DNA of 64,000 nucleotides, from positions 1,626,001 to 1,690,000 of the forward strand of contig LR746279.1 in assembly GCA_902729315.2 (NCBI GenBank), in the 5' to 3' direction. The notes beneath the pieces were generated by a model that saw nothing but the letters and a program-made list of their open reading frames with translations, had not been told where the DNA came from and ran no database searches. Origin of the DNA: Spirodela intermedia (Eukaryota > Streptophyta > Magnoliopsida > Alismatales > Araceae). The position numbers and the translations under genes are program-made. This document shows, in pieces, positions 1-13,600 of this stretch. Within the stretch, counting starts at the first letter, position 1, and every line of letters starts with the position of its first letter.

Positions 1-1558
1 TTTGTGGGGAAGAACTTCCAACTCTTTATCAATACAACACTATGTTAAGTTCCATGACTATCATGTTGATTCTTTTTGTTAAAACACCTTAAATCATAAT
101 AATATCAGTCTATTATCCCTATAGTCATTTAAATGATAAGAATCATGAATCTAGTGGAAATGAGTTTGTAGGTAGAAATCATGAATCAAACCTTGAGTAA
201 AGTAGGTCAGGACATCCAGATGTCTGTAAATTATGTATTTCTCTTATTAGTGAGTTCCATCAGTTTAAGTGAGACTAGTGACATTCTCAAGAACACTGCA
301 AAGAATGACAAGAGGAGGGTAAGTTGGTAATTTTAACTTTTTTTTCATTTTATAATTTTTTTAAAGCAATTTTCTCAATGCTTAATAAGTCTATGTGGAC
401 TTTGTTAGGTCACCATAGGCAAGGTTGGGTCAACACACTAAGTAAATATTATAGATAAACATAGATTTATAATTTTTTAAGCTTTCTTAACGTACATTGA
501 CAAACCTAGGGTTCTTAATTTTTTAGTTTTCATTATTCTCCTTCATAGAACTACAACCTAAATTCACAATATCAATAATTCCTTTTGCATGATAGATTTC
601 ACCAATGTCTACATACATTGTTCACTAGTGCATTAGCTTATCACCAGCACTCTCAATTATATTGATTTCATACAAAATTATCAGCCAAAAACTTACAAAT
701 TAATTTCCTAACATGATATATTTGTATATTATTTATAGAGACAACAATAATCTAATTCTAAATTATTTCCAGGTATATTATTGAAACTTAGAAATATACT
801 AGTATATTTCCAAACATGTTAGACTTGTAATACCTTTATTAGTATGTTATTTATACTTGTAAAGTTTTTGATATCATTAACTTTTAGATATTTCATACTT
901 GTACCCAGCAAATACCCATAGGCAATGTTTATGATTTAACTTTATGGCATATTTCATATCCTTAAGTATATCATTTGAAATATATATATATATAATCTCC
1001 GTTATATCCTTTTTCTCTTGTTTCGATCCAGGCCTTTTTACCGGATCTACAAGGTGGATTCTTTTTTTGGGAAAATTACAATAAAGTCCTCTAAAATCTT
1101 TTTACTTTATTCCATATCCTCATCAAATAATTTTATTGTCTATACATTTTATAAAGTTTTCTTTGCATATTTTCTTCCTATTTTCAACCCAATTTGGCCC
1201 TTCGGCTGACTCATATGATTTAATTTTTATTTGATATCGCCATCATGAATTTTTCTTTATAACCTTCCGCGTGATCATGTGCATCCTACCGTTTAGTTTT
1301 TATCGGGTCTCTAGACCCGATACTTTGGCATCTAATCGGATCGTCTAATCAAATCCGGGGTATCCGATGGGCATTTTCTTGGTTATTGGACTACGAATTC
1401 GACCGTTATGGAAGCCCTAGCTCTGCAAACAAGGTGGGGGTTTTCATCGAATTTCGGACGGGGCGATGGAAACCCTGCAAATCCGCGCCTAAAACCCTAG
1501 AGACGTTCTCTCTCCTTCCTCGTGAACGCAGGGGAGGAGGGGGAGGGGGGAGGCTCTG
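1..1558. other. Upstream AT-rich region of FtsZ1, no gene seen
   Basis: The first 1.3 kb is AT-rich with short ORFs only and no recognisable domain. From about 1,390 the base composition becomes GC-richer and leads into the FtsZ1 5' leader, which has CT-rich and G-rich runs just before the start codon. This part is probably the FtsZ1 promoter and 5' UTR. I cannot place a transcription start. Confidence 0.6.
1492..1500 (+). promoter_or_regulatory. Telo-box-like AAACCCTAG motif before FtsZ1
   Basis: The nine bases AAACCCTAG lie 59 bases before the FtsZ1 start codon. This motif is frequent near transcription starts of plant housekeeping genes. The sequence match is direct; the regulatory role is inferred. 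Confidence 0.4.
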
Positions 1559-4500
1559 ATGGCTGGTAATGCACTTCAATCTGCTTTCCTCACGGGCACG
1601 ACGGGGCTGGTCCCTTCTCCTTGCTCCGCCTCTGGGCTTCTCTGCCCTTCCCTGGGTAGCTCTACATTTAGTCGGCTGAGAGCCCCGTGGAGGCCGAAGT
1701 ATGGGGCAGCTCGCTGCTCTTTTTCACTACCCTTCCCCCCGATGGACTCCGCCAGGATCAAGGTGGTCGGTGTTGGTGGCGGGGGGAACAATGCTGTCAA
1801 CCGCATGATCGGAAGTGGGTTGCAGGTAACTGTTTGTCCTCGTTCATCCCTCTCATTGCTGTTTTCTGCGCTTCGTTGCTTCCCTTCGGCATCCTCGTCG
1901 GAGTTGGCACTTGAGCGGCATTACCTCTTTATGTTTTCTCGCTTATTTCTCCTTTGTTTTCCGGCGCTCTCCTTCACTCTGATCTGCATTTCAGCATCCT
2001 TGCATTTTCTTTTGCCGAAGCAGGAAATGTTCTTCTTTGGAGTGGTTGAAATGGGATCGCACTTTCTATTTCTTATGAATCATAGTTTTCTACTTTCGAC
2101 TTGAGGTAATTTTTTCAAAGGATTTTATGCGATTTTAGTCGTTGATGCCACAGATCCCATGACATCAGCTACACGGTTTTCACACCCTGGTTTAAACTTT
2201 GAGTACAAATGTATAAGCCTGTATGAACTCCCCATCGACCATGCCTAGCATTGAGTTTTTGCTGTGATTGTAAAAATCGAAGAATCATCGGTCGTAGATA
2301 TTTTTGTTCTCCTACCTAAGAATCATGTGAAAAATCTTCGGTGCCCGAGAGGGAACCAAGTCTTCTAACAGGAAAGCATACCCGCACCATTCTTCTAATA
2401 GTTTATTTTAAGTACCAGTACTCGCACATTGTAAAAGGAGGCGCATCCTGCCTTACTCAGATTATGGAATTTACGTTTTATGATTTTCATGTGGATATTT
2501 TGTGTGCGCATTTCTTATTCATTCTTTCCTGGGTATAGTTGAGGTTTCGTTGCCTCGTTTTATTCATTATTAATCTTTTGGTATGTTACTATGACATATA
2601 AAATATTTATTAAGACTTCCAAGATAAAAGCCTTCTATTTTAATCTACTATCCCTGGTACTCCAGTTATCTGTTGTCGTTTTCCAGTGATATCAACTTGT
2701 GGACTTCTCTTGTAATGACCATTCATGATAGCAAGAAAGTCATGAAAAGTGAAAATTACTAGACTAGGTGACTTTATCTGTCTTAATCACGCTGTGTGCA
2801 TGAAATCGGAGAATCAAAGAAAAAGGAGGCAATTGATGTTCCCCCCTCCCCCCCCCTCTTTAGTATCAGCGATTATCTTTGTTGGATAAATTATAGTTTT
2901 TTGTTCCTCAGTGTTTAAGGGATCCTAAATTTTGTCTTGTATAATCTAATCTTTCAGGGCATTGAGTTTTATGCTATAAACACAGATTCTCAGGCACTGT
3001 TGCATTCTCAAGCAAAATATCCACTACAAATTGGGGAGCTTCTTACTAGAGGGCTTGGTCAGGCACCTTCTATACGACAATATATTTTTTAAAATTTTGA
3101 TTTTTTTATGTTTGAATGCTACAAAAGAAAGGTTATGTCATCCGATCGTGGCTCCTTCTAAAGGACCATTTTCATATCCATCTTAGCTTGATACTTGTTC
3201 CTTGAGCACATGTTCAATTTATAATAGAAAACATTACTACATAATAACCTTTGATCTCAACTTATTCTCCAGAGAGATCTCTTTCTCCATTTGGAAAACT
3301 TATATTCTAAGATTGAATATTCCATTTTTCGCCTACAATCATTTGAACTGACATCATGCTGTCCCTCAGTCGATTGCCCTTCCGATAATCAGTAAAAGAA
3401 AAGTGGCTTCTGCTGCTGTTCTGCAGAGCTGGGTTTGACCTTGGTGCATGCCCTGATGTCGGCATAACCCTGGAGACATTAGAGTGGAAATAGTGCCCTG
3501 AAGGCTAGAGAAACAACAGGGCAACAGGAAACCCCTCTGTTGAAATATCAACGAAAAGGACGTGGGGGAGAAGATTCGGGGCTTTTTGCTTGGGTGGAGG
3601 GATTCATTGTAGGAGTCGATCAGCATGCTCTACTCTGGATGAGAACTAGGCGCTCTTTGGTGCAAGTTCATGTGAATTATGCTCCCTTAACATTAGAAGA
3701 AAGGAAAAAGATTGGGCGATTGACCAATCCCACTTATATCTGATTTTCAGAAGGAATCAGGCCTTTTTTGAAAGGCTGATTTTTGATAGGGGATGATCTG
3801 ACAGCTGTTCTCAGCTAGTATAACCTTTATCTCCTTTCAAATTTTTTAATCAACTTAGATGTCTGGAGGATGAACGCATAAAGGTAAATTATGCCTAATC
3901 AAGAGTCTCTTCAAGTTCATTAAATGAGACAAGAGGTTTAATGACAGTGAGGAAGAATTTGAGATAACCAATTGGAGTCGGTTTCCGTACTGCTACTATT
4001 GTGTTGTCCACTGCAGTATATTCTTATTTGTTTGGTGATATTGGTGCTCTTGGTCATCATTGAATGATGATACAAGTCAATCTTTCTGTGTTAGTATACG
4101 CACATATTAATATACCCATATGCTGCGTTATTTGGACTTATCAAAATGTTCCGCTCAGAGATGCAGGTACTGGCGGGAATCCTCTTCTTGGGGAGCAGGC
4201 TGCTGAGGAGTCCAGAGAAGCCATCGCTGACTCTCTCAAAGGTTCAGATCTTGTTTTCATAACAGCTGGCATGGGTGGAGGGACGGGCTCAGGTGCTGCA
4301 CCTGTTGTAGCACAGATATCAAAGGAAGCTGGCTATTTGACTGTTGGTGTTGTCACATATCCGTTCAGTTTCGAAGGTCGTAAAAGATCATTACAGGCAG
4401 GTTTACATATCCCTTTATTATTTTATTAACTTTGAGTATTTCTCGTTGACACTGGACTTGCGCCACTAGTCAACCAATTTTGTAACTGAGGTTAAATTTC

Positions 4501-5647
4501 AGGTAATCTACCAGCGCATTCTCCTATGCTTTTCCCATGATTTCTGAGGCCACATTTTCTTACCATTTAAATTCACTTAAGATCATGATTTATACTTCAA
4601 CCACCTTACGAAAACATTTGAAAGAACTCTTATTACGATTAATTAGCATTGCCGACCTTTATTTGTAGTTCATACGCTTATAAGGTTATAAGTCAGCACG
4701 ATATTGGAGATGAATTTGCCTAACTATTTGAACAGATTCGTCTTGCTACGGTTTGCTCTGTTGGCCTAATTGCTATGTTCTTCAAGAGTTGACCGAAAGA
4801 GTTCCTTCCTTTTTTTGTGGTGGGAGTGAAGGGTGCTTGAGAGGATTGATTATCTATAAGTCAAACAGCTGTGGGCTTCCACTTTCTTTTGCCCTCTTTC
4901 TTAAAAACATTGCCAAATCTGTGAATATTATGTCCGTATTATCTTTTTGAACATGAAAAAAGATTATATCTACATCCAAGCATCGCCCTTAGGCTCTTAC
5001 TTGTGAGGCCTAAAATCTATGCAAGGAATTTTCTCAAACTATGCATAGTTTTCTTTTTAGCTCGGATTGGTTCTCCTTTTTCCTTGACAATCTTATATAC
5101 GACTTCTCTGTCAATAGGCACTGGAGGCTGTTGAGAAGCTACAGAAGAATGTTGATACTCTTATAGTGATTCCTAATGATCGATTATTAGAGGCTGTTGA
5201 CGAACAGACGCCTCTCCAAGATGCATTCCTCCTGGCTGATGACGTCTTGAGGCAGGGAGTTCAAGGAATATCCGACATCATAACAGTTAATATCTCCAAA
5301 TCATCTCTTCTTTCTCGTTACGTGTCCAAGCCAGTGCTTATGGTCATTTTCCCCTTGTAATCTGCAGATTCCCGGGCTGGTTAATGTAGATTTTGCAGAT
5401 GTGAAAGCTGTCATGAAGAACTCTGGGACTGCCATGCTTGGAGTGGGTTCCTCCTCCAGCAAGAACAGAGCACAAGAGGCAGCTGAGCAAGCAACTCTAG
5501 CGCCTCTAATCGGGTCATCTATCGAGTGTGCCACCGGTGTTGTTTATAATATTACTGGGGGAAAGGACATCACCCTTCAAGAAGTGAACAAAGTTTCTCA
5601 GGTAACATTTTACTCCTGCGTATTTTTCCATTGAACACATATTCATA

Positions 5648-5689
<42 letters not shown>

Positions 5690-6550
5690 TCTCTCTTTCT
5701 CTCTCTCGCTATATATATATATATATATATATATACTGCAGGATAGAAAAATCATTTGAAAGTTCTATGGTTATTTCAGTCCGCTAAAAAGAAACTTCAT
5801 ATGCTTCATTTCAATCTTAATGATTTATTTTTTCCATAGATGTAGATTTTCTCATTGAATACATATATATAATATACACACTGCAGATTAGAAAAGTTTC
5901 CTTCAGATTCTCAATCGTTTGGATGTTATATGGTTATTTCAATAGGAAATGAAGAAACTCCATATGCTTTTTTCATATTTATATATATATATATACTGCA
6001 GATTAAAAAAAGTTTCCTTCAAACTCTCAATCGTTTGGAGTTATATGGTTATTTTAATCAGAAAGAAAAGCAAAAACTTCATATACTTCATTTTAATCTG
6101 AATTTGTATGATTTATTTTTTCCATCTATGTAGATTTTTCCATCGAATACATAAATTCATATATGTAGATATAAACTGCAGATTAGAAAAAGTTTCCTTC
6201 AAGCTCTCAATCGTTTGGAGTTATATGGTTATTTCAATCAGGAAGAAAAGTAAAACCTTCATATGCTTCATTTCAATCTGAATTTGTACGATTATTATTA
6301 TTATTATTTCATGCAGGTTGTGACCAGCCTAGCAGATCCTTCTGCAAATATAATATTTGGGGCAGTCGTCGACGACCGATACACGGGGGATATTCATGTG
6401 ACCATCATTGCCACCGGCTTCCCTCAGTCCTTCCAGGAGTCTCTGCTGAGGGACCCAAAGGCTGCCAAGCTGGTGGAAGCCTTAGAACCCAAGGTACCTC
6501 TGAAGACCCCGGTCCCACCTCCTCAGACGGCTCGATCCTGGCTCTTCTAG
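1559..6550 (+). CDS. FTSZ1: Plastid division protein FtsZ1
   Basis: This is the tubulin-like GTPase that assembles the chloroplast division ring on the stromal side. Six exons join in frame: 1559-1825, 2958-3057, 4167-4396, 5118-5285, 5368-5601 and 6317-6550, giving 410 residues, close to the usual length of about 430. Residues 1-60 are Ser/Pro-rich and look like a transit peptide. The nucleotide-binding start GVGGGGNN is at 71-78, the tubulin signature GGGTGSG at about 159-165, and the T7 synergy loop NVDFAD at 261-266. The C-terminus ends in Ser-Trp-Leu-Phe and lacks the FtsZ2-type tail motif, which fits FtsZ1. The chosen start is the first ATG that gives a transit peptide. Intron 3 has a GC donor (cag|gcaggt), because protein conservation excludes the neighbouring GT. 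Intron 4 is only 82 bases. Intron 5 carries a tandem array. Confidence 0.97.
5651..5735. repeat. Adjoining CT and TA microsatellites in FtsZ1 intron 5
   Basis: A CT-rich tract of about 60 bases runs directly into a TA tract of about 26 bases near the 5' end of the last FtsZ1 intron. The ORFs overlapping it are artefacts of the repeat. Confidence 0.9.
5741..6316 (+). repeat. Four-copy tandem array in FtsZ1 intron 5
   Basis: Four imperfect copies of a 115-180 base unit lie at about 5741-5885, 5886-6000, 6001-6180 and 6181-6316. Each begins with a GATTAGAAAA-like block, contains TCAATCGTTTGGA in copies 2-4, and ends with CTGCAG or ATGCAG. The last copy ends at the real splice acceptor of exon 6, so the array repeats the 3' end of the intron, acceptor included. 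Confidence 0.85.
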
Positions 6551-7623
6551 ATTAATCCAGATGTTCTGGAACCCCATCAAACCAGACCATCTAACTTCTT
6601 CAGCTTCTCTTGTTTTTCTTTCTTCTTCTTCTAACTCCCTTCTGAAGGAACTTGGCAGTGGGTTGGTTCCCTCTCTCATGGATGATGGGCGATGACCTTG
6701 TAGATGTGGTTGGATTATCTGTATAGTGACTGTATCCTTAAGGTTTTGAGGTCTCCCTCTCTTGCCTCCTTCTGAGCTTTCCTTCTCTGCAGCAGTGGGC
6801 TGAATCTCTCTCTCTCCCTCTCTCCCTCTCTCTCTGCGTGCTGCCAAGAGGGGGAAGCTGAATTTAGCAGTGAGGTGGGAGAAAGCTGCAAGATTGCAGC
6901 TGAATTAAGTGGGGATGCCTCTGAAGGCTTCTTTCTCCTCTACTGCTTTGTCTCTGAGCTGAAGGCTGAATCTCTCTCTCTCTCCTCCTCCTCTCTCTCC
7001 CTTTCGCTCTCTCTCCCGCCATGAGGGCAGCTGAATTCAGCAGTGAGGTGGGAGAAAACTGCTATCTTGCAGCTGAATTATGGAAAGTGGTAATTAGAGA
7101 AGAATATTCTGCTAAATTGTGAAGTCTTCTTTCTCCTCGACTGCTTTGTCTCTGAGCTTTCTTTTCTTGAATCATTGGGCTGCATCTCTCTTTCTCTCTC
7201 TATCCATCTCTCTACTCTTATGTGGGTAGTTGAATTAGGCAATGATGTGAGAGAAAGCCACAATCCTGCAGCTGAATACCTTCGGACCCTGCAAGTGCGT
7301 TCCCTTTCTCAGCACACCGATTCCTTCAAGTAGATCGGGCCTACTTTTCCGGCCTATGGGCCTGGCCCATCCTGACAAAGTAAGCCCATATATGGCCCGA
7401 AGAAAAAGCCCGAGAAATGGGGCCCACACCCATGAACGGTGGTTTGGGCCTGCCAATTGTGGACTCGGGCCCACCAAGCTATCGGGCCGTTGGAGGTACT
7501 GCATTAAATAATAATTTTTAAGGGTTATTTACAAACGACGAGCTCCATTTCCCCGTCTGGTATATGAACTGCTTCAGATCGGAAGGGGCGCAGGGAATTC
7601 CTTGAGCTCGTGCCTTTGCTGGG
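6551..7623. other. FtsZ1 3' UTR and spacer before TFIIF alpha
   Basis: This 1.07 kb has no supported gene. The first part is probably FtsZ1 3' UTR. A triplicated segment occupies about 6766-7275. The stretch 7,320-7,500 is GC-richer with several GGGCC motifs and is the likely promoter of the next gene. Confidence 0.6.
6766..7275. repeat. Three-copy tandem duplication downstream of FtsZ1
   Basis: Three imperfect copies of a roughly 150-190 base unit start near 6766, 6930 and 7120. Each has, in order, a GCTTTCTT/GGGCTGAATCTCTCTC block, a CT tract, an AGCTGAATT block, a GTGAGGTGGGAGAAA-like block and a GCAGCTGAAT ending. The CT tracts vary in length between copies. Confidence 0.8.
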
Positions 7624-10600
7624 ATGTCGTCTTCCTCGTTCGACCTCCTGCTGAAGCCGTCGTGCGGCGGCTGCAGCTCCACCACGGACCTCTATGGCAG
7701 CAACTGCAAGCACATGACGCTGTGTCTGTCCTGCGGGAAGACCATGGCGGAGAATCGTGCAAGGTGTTACGAGTGCGGTACCACGATCACTACGCTGATC
7801 CGGGTGAGGCTTCCTCAACTTCACTTCACTCCTCCGCTCCCGCGTGATCATGAACCTTTTGGACCGATTAGGGCATGAGTGAGGGAAGTCTTTGCTCGTT
7901 GTTTGGGTTGTCGTGTGTTCTCAGGTTTTTAATTCTTCTTTCGAGGTCAATATTCTTGGCGTCGTTTGAAATTTTTCTTCTTTAATTCTTAAAACTGTTC
8001 TCCTATGCTTTTTCGGTGCGGGAGCATAGGATGTTAATTTTTTTTGTCGGGAAGTTAGTTCACATTTGAATTTGCGTTCTGATCGTCTCATGGCGGTAGT
8101 TTTATACTGCTTATTTGTTTATCCTTTCCCTCTTTACGCAGGAATATAATGTTCGAGCGAGCACTAGTAGCGATAAGTCCTTCTACATAGGCAGATTTGT
8201 CACAGGTTTGCCGCCTTTTTCGAGGAAAAAGAGCGCCGAAAATAAGTGGACCCTCCAGAAGGAAGGACTTCAGGGCCGTCAGATGACTGATGGCCTTAAG
8301 GTATTCAATGTTATTTCGTTGTGGATAATTGTAAAATGCTGGAATCTCAGTGTCTCGTTTTTTACGCTCAAATATATATTTCGGCCTAGGCGCGACACTT
8401 TGGTTCTCTCTGTATTCATTCTATACCAATTCTCCATTCTCTTTATAATTATTGAATGATTCATCTCATGCTTGATTTCCTTCTTGACGGGTGATGTGTC
8501 GTGAAACGGTGAGTAGGTGCAGCCGTTTAGTAGATATCCTTGTACTCGGTGGAGTATCATGTCAGAGTCAAATTTTGACAATGTTTAGATTCATCTCTTG
8601 TCTTATGGAAGGAACTTGGTTCCTTTGCATCTATCAAAACATTGCTTTCTGTAATACCGTGATGGTTTTCTCTGTGAAAGAACTGGATCCTATACGAGAT
8701 GTTTGCCTGAAAATTTTCAAATCAGTAGCTCAGCTGCTGGGTCACTATTGAGATAGATTGGCCATGTTTCTCGGCAAGGAATGAGAGGAAGAAGACTATG
8801 GAAAAATCATTTAACTTGAACAAATGTAGTTGTAGAGAAAACGAAAATTGCAGATAATACATTTGTCGGGAAGGCTTTAGAAACAGATCTCAAGGATGAG
8901 ACTCAGAGGAATAAATTGGAACGGAAATGAGATATAATCATTGAATTTTTCGAGTTTCCCTTGTTAAAATCATGATTCGAATGTGGGTGATAATTGTCTG
9001 AAGGATTTGTTGGAATACTCAAATTTGGAATAATAACCAGAGCCTTACTTTTTTACCATGAACATGAGTTTTGATTAATGAGAGAGAGGGAGACCTAGGA
9101 AGCTTGATTGGCTAAAATATGGGGAAAGGAAGCCATCTAGGTTTTGAGCATAAGCATTTTTTTCTTCTTTTTCTCCGTATAACAGGTTGAAGTTGTTGAG
9201 CTAATTAGGGCTGTGGAGGTGGATCATAAGTATTAAATCCCCGTGTTTTTCTAAGCAAGCAAATTTTACCTACCCAGAGACAAGAATATCATTTGAAACC
9301 CTAATCTCGTGGAAGACGAATGGAGACGTGTTTTGAAGGTGAATTTTTTTGTTATTTTAGCTTGTTACCCATTCCCCTTCTATCTAGTGCCCCATTGGAT
9401 TTGTATACACTGGTCGTAACGATATTTTTGTTCAGCATGTTCCTTTAGTCCCTTAGGGATGAGGATAGTTGCTTGATGGAGGTGTACATGTAAAATGAAT
9501 TTGCTTTATAGGAAATTATTTATTTCGTTGGTTGAACTTTCAATATAGACGTACGGAATACCCTTTCGATTGAGTAGTGCTCTGCATTGATTGGGGCATA
9601 AGTTAGCGTCGCCCTTTCAGCTAGAGAGTGACTACTTAGACATCCGGAATCTGAAGACTAAAAGTTGTCTTTCGTCTGTTTAGTGACGAGATAAGGTATG
9701 GGATTTTTTCTCGCGGGATTGGGAAGACATAAAGGCTCTTCTTAAGGTGAACACGAATAGGGATGAACGAAGAAAAAAAGATTGGGAAGACTGAACAATT
9801 TTTGGGGAGCAATGATCAAATTTCTCTTCTGGTTAGGGAATTAAGATGCATTGTCTGTTTAGTTGCATTTTTTCCATGGAATCATGAGAAAGTCTCGTTT
9901 CTATTTCCTTCTACTGAAGGACCTAATGCGGAAAAGAATAATAATCATACTGATGAGATATTGTAGCAAATAGACTTTTTTGTGGATAAAAGAAACTTTC
10001 AGCCAAAAATATGTTTAGTTGGATGCAGTAGAGACTCTTTACATATGCATTCAGGAGGATGCATATTTAAAGCCAAAGTGGAGGCGTGTTTACTATTTTG
10101 ATCGTGATTCTGTATTTCGTATTTTTCGCACAAGCTGTGTTTTTATCTGTCAGTGCTTCCCAAACCTACCTTTTTCTGGAAGTGTAGATAGTCGCCAGCT
10201 ACCATGGAATACCCCTTTTTTTCTTTTTATTTTTTAATACTTGTACAATTTTCTTGCTGTTTTATTTTCTTTGGTTTGATGTATAGCATTGGTCAATCAG
10301 TTTCTTCATCCGTTAAACAGGAGAAGTTCAAAAATAAGCCGTGGCTTTTGGAGGATGAAACTGGTCAGCATCAATATTCTGGCCAGCTTGAAGGTACACA
10401 GTCTGCGACATACTATCTTCTAATGATGCAAGGAAAGGAGTTTGTTGCTACGCCTGCTGGATCCTGGTACTTATCCAACTTAGATAATTTGTTTCTCTTT
10501 TTCTTTAAGAAATTATTCTCTGTGCATTGATCATTCCAAGCCAAAGGTTTGCCAGGGTAAATTCAGACTTGAAATTTAACGTATTTTTTTGGCATCCTCC

Positions 10601-13600
10601 TTGAATTCCAAGTAGTGTTTTTCTAAAAAGTATTTTTTTCTCTTTCTCAGGTACAACTTCAACAAGGTAGCCCAATACAAGCAACTTACATTGGAAGAAG
10701 CTGAAGAGAAGATGAACAAAAGGAAGAGCAATGCTACGGGATATGAGAGATGGATGATGAAAGCTGCTACAAATGGACCTGCTGCTTTTGGTGAAGTTAA
10801 CAGTGAGGTGTTGACTAGTTCCAGAACTGAAGCAAATCGACCTAGGAGAGGAAAAGGTGATGAAGATGGAAACCTCTCGGACAAAGGTGAGGAAGATTTA
10901 GAAGAAGAGGAAAATAGGAAGAGTAGGTTGGGACTCAATAAAAAGGGCGTCGATGATGACGAAGAGGGAGGCAAAGGAGGAGATTTTGACTTTGACGATG
11001 ATGACATTGAAAAGGGTGAGTTCCTCCCTAGAGTTTCTACTTAAGTTATCATCATGGAGTTCTAGTTTATTTCATTCTATTAAGTTAGTCACCATAAACG
11101 AAGAAGGAACAAGATTGAAGCCAGATGGTATCTGTGTTAAAATTGTGTTGTTTTCCTCATCATTCTCATACTCGGTAATTTTATACTACAGAGGGCTTAC
11201 AAGATTTTCTTTTGAAATTTTGAGATACATGTTACATCATCAATTGCAGAGCATAAAAATGAAGCCAAAAGCAAAATTTAAAGGAAAGCATTATAAATCT
11301 GCACCTTCTAGCTGGCTTGAATGTCTCGCATATTTTTATTTGTAGACCTTTCATTACCAAGCAATATCATTTCGCGTTGTCAGTCCATCATGTTCTCAGT
11401 GGATTTGACAGGGGTTTAATTATGACCACTGTTCATTTTAAATTCACATGCAAACAGTTAGTGAATGTCTATTCTTAATATATTCCATTTAACAATTCCC
11501 GTTTAATGTTTCTCAGAAGACGTCGAAACCTGTTTTCCAATTTTAATTTGCTTTTGAAGAAAGCAAATTAAAATGGGAATATGTTTGGAGTGGGGAATAT
11601 GTTTTACCATAATGTGCCGTTTATTTTCATTCATGAAGAAAGAATAACTTTCAGAATTTCCAATGGCTAAAACCCTGCTTTTGAAGTAATTATTGTTAGA
11701 AACAAAGGGAAAAAGGAATGAGAATTGTCATAAGCTAAACCTGTATCAATGGAAAAGTAGGTGCTGAGAATGAGGGTATCGATGGCTTCAACCCAACAAC
11801 TCCGTCCCAAGTTACAGCCCCATTCCGAGAGTTAAACTCATGAATATTGCTTTTAATTGTTCCTTTTTGTCAGGAGTTTTAACCAGTTTGGAAGTGGTTA
11901 CCTTAATGGAAAAGTAGATGTTACTGCGTGAAAACCAATGATTTGACAATTACCAGTGTCATGAGTCTGACGAGCTTTGAAGTGGTCATCTTCTTGGATG
12001 GGTAGGAGATGCCAATGCATGAAATGTCATGATTTGACAATTACCGGTGAAAGTTCTGATCTGATTTTTCTTGCAAAAGTTGCTATGAAATGCATGCTCT
12101 CGCTTAGTGTAATTTTATGGATGGTTCATTGTACATGTTAATTGTAATTTGTTATTAGAATAGATGAAACAGGTGAAGTTTTAATTTCTTTAGAAAAAAT
12201 AAAGTTAAGAACATATTATTTGACCTGTAAAAGGTGATAGATTCAGGACATGTATTCTTGAATCCTACTAATTTCACTTGGGAAAAGGATCAAATACTTT
12301 ACGTTTCTTAGTTAGAAAACATCTCACAATTCATCATCCCAATTAAAAACATATTATGAGTACATCCCAAAGTGTATTGAAAATAATTAGTTGTTTCAAT
12401 TTTCGGAAAACGATAGGATAACCTATCACAGGGTTTTCTATGAGTAGTTGTGGGATGTCCGTCTGTGCTCTTGATCTAATACCCTTATTGACTCTAGGTG
12501 ATGACTGGGAGCATGAAGAGATCTTCACCGACGATGATGAGGCTGTTGGCAATGATCCTGAGGAACGAGAAGAATTGGCTCCCGAAATTCCTGCTCCCCC
12601 CGAAATCAAGCAGGTTCGAGTGCTATAATTCGTTCCAATATTAATACTTGCGTTTTTCAGAAAGTTTTGTTGCAATGATTGGTGGCTTGCATGATATAAG
12701 GATATGATGTATTGCTGTCATGCATTGTTAGCTCCACTTGTCCAAACTTTCTCAAAATAGTTACTTGTCATGTAAATGAGAGCTTTGGATGAAACCCAAG
12801 TGTATGCCAACTGTCAGAAAACTAAGAATTCTAGGCAACTCCAGGGATTGATCATATTTGCCGCGTTGATTCCTGTGAATGTTTTCAGGACGAAGATGAT
12901 GAGGGTGAAGAGGAAGGTGGGCTGAGTAAATCTGGGAAGGAGCTGAAGAAGTTGCTTGGGCGGACTGGCGGACTTAATGAGTCGGAGCCGGAGGATGAGG
13001 AAGATGAAGATGAGGATGTAACTCCACTCGTTCAACTCTCTCTTTCTCTCTCTCTCGCTCTCTCTGTCTCCCCCTCCCTCCCTCCCTCCCCTCTTCTATT
13101 GCCAATCTCAGATCGGTAGAGAGAGAGTGTGGTAATTTTTCAAACCCAGACACAAATTCTCTTCATATTGGTGGCCACAAGTCAGCTTTTTCTTGTCTCT
13201 CTACCCGCTTCTCTCTCTCTCTCCCTCTCTCTCACTTACTTGCTCTCTCACTCTAAGTGTGTATCTATATATATAGTCTTTTATAAAAGCGCTAATATAT
13301 TTGCCCTGGATTGCAGGTGGAGGATGAGGTCGGCTTGTCCCCTGTATTAGCTCCAAAACAGAAGGACCTTCCCAAAGAAGAACCTGCTGAAACAACTCCT
13401 TCTAAACCTGCACCTTCAGCAGCCACCAAGGGGACTCCTACCTCCGCTAAGCCGTCAAAGTCAAAGAGGAAACTTGGTGGCGACGAAGTAAAAACTCCGA
13501 TAGGAGGAACCGTCAAGAAAGTGAAGACAGAAGCTGTATGTTCCAATTTTCTCCCAGAACCCATTATCTTACCCATAAATATACATCTTATTCTATTTTT

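Noticed and set aside
1018-1209. Short Phe/Lys/Ile-rich ORF upstream of FtsZ1
   Set aside because: AT-rich composition, no ATG start and no domain.
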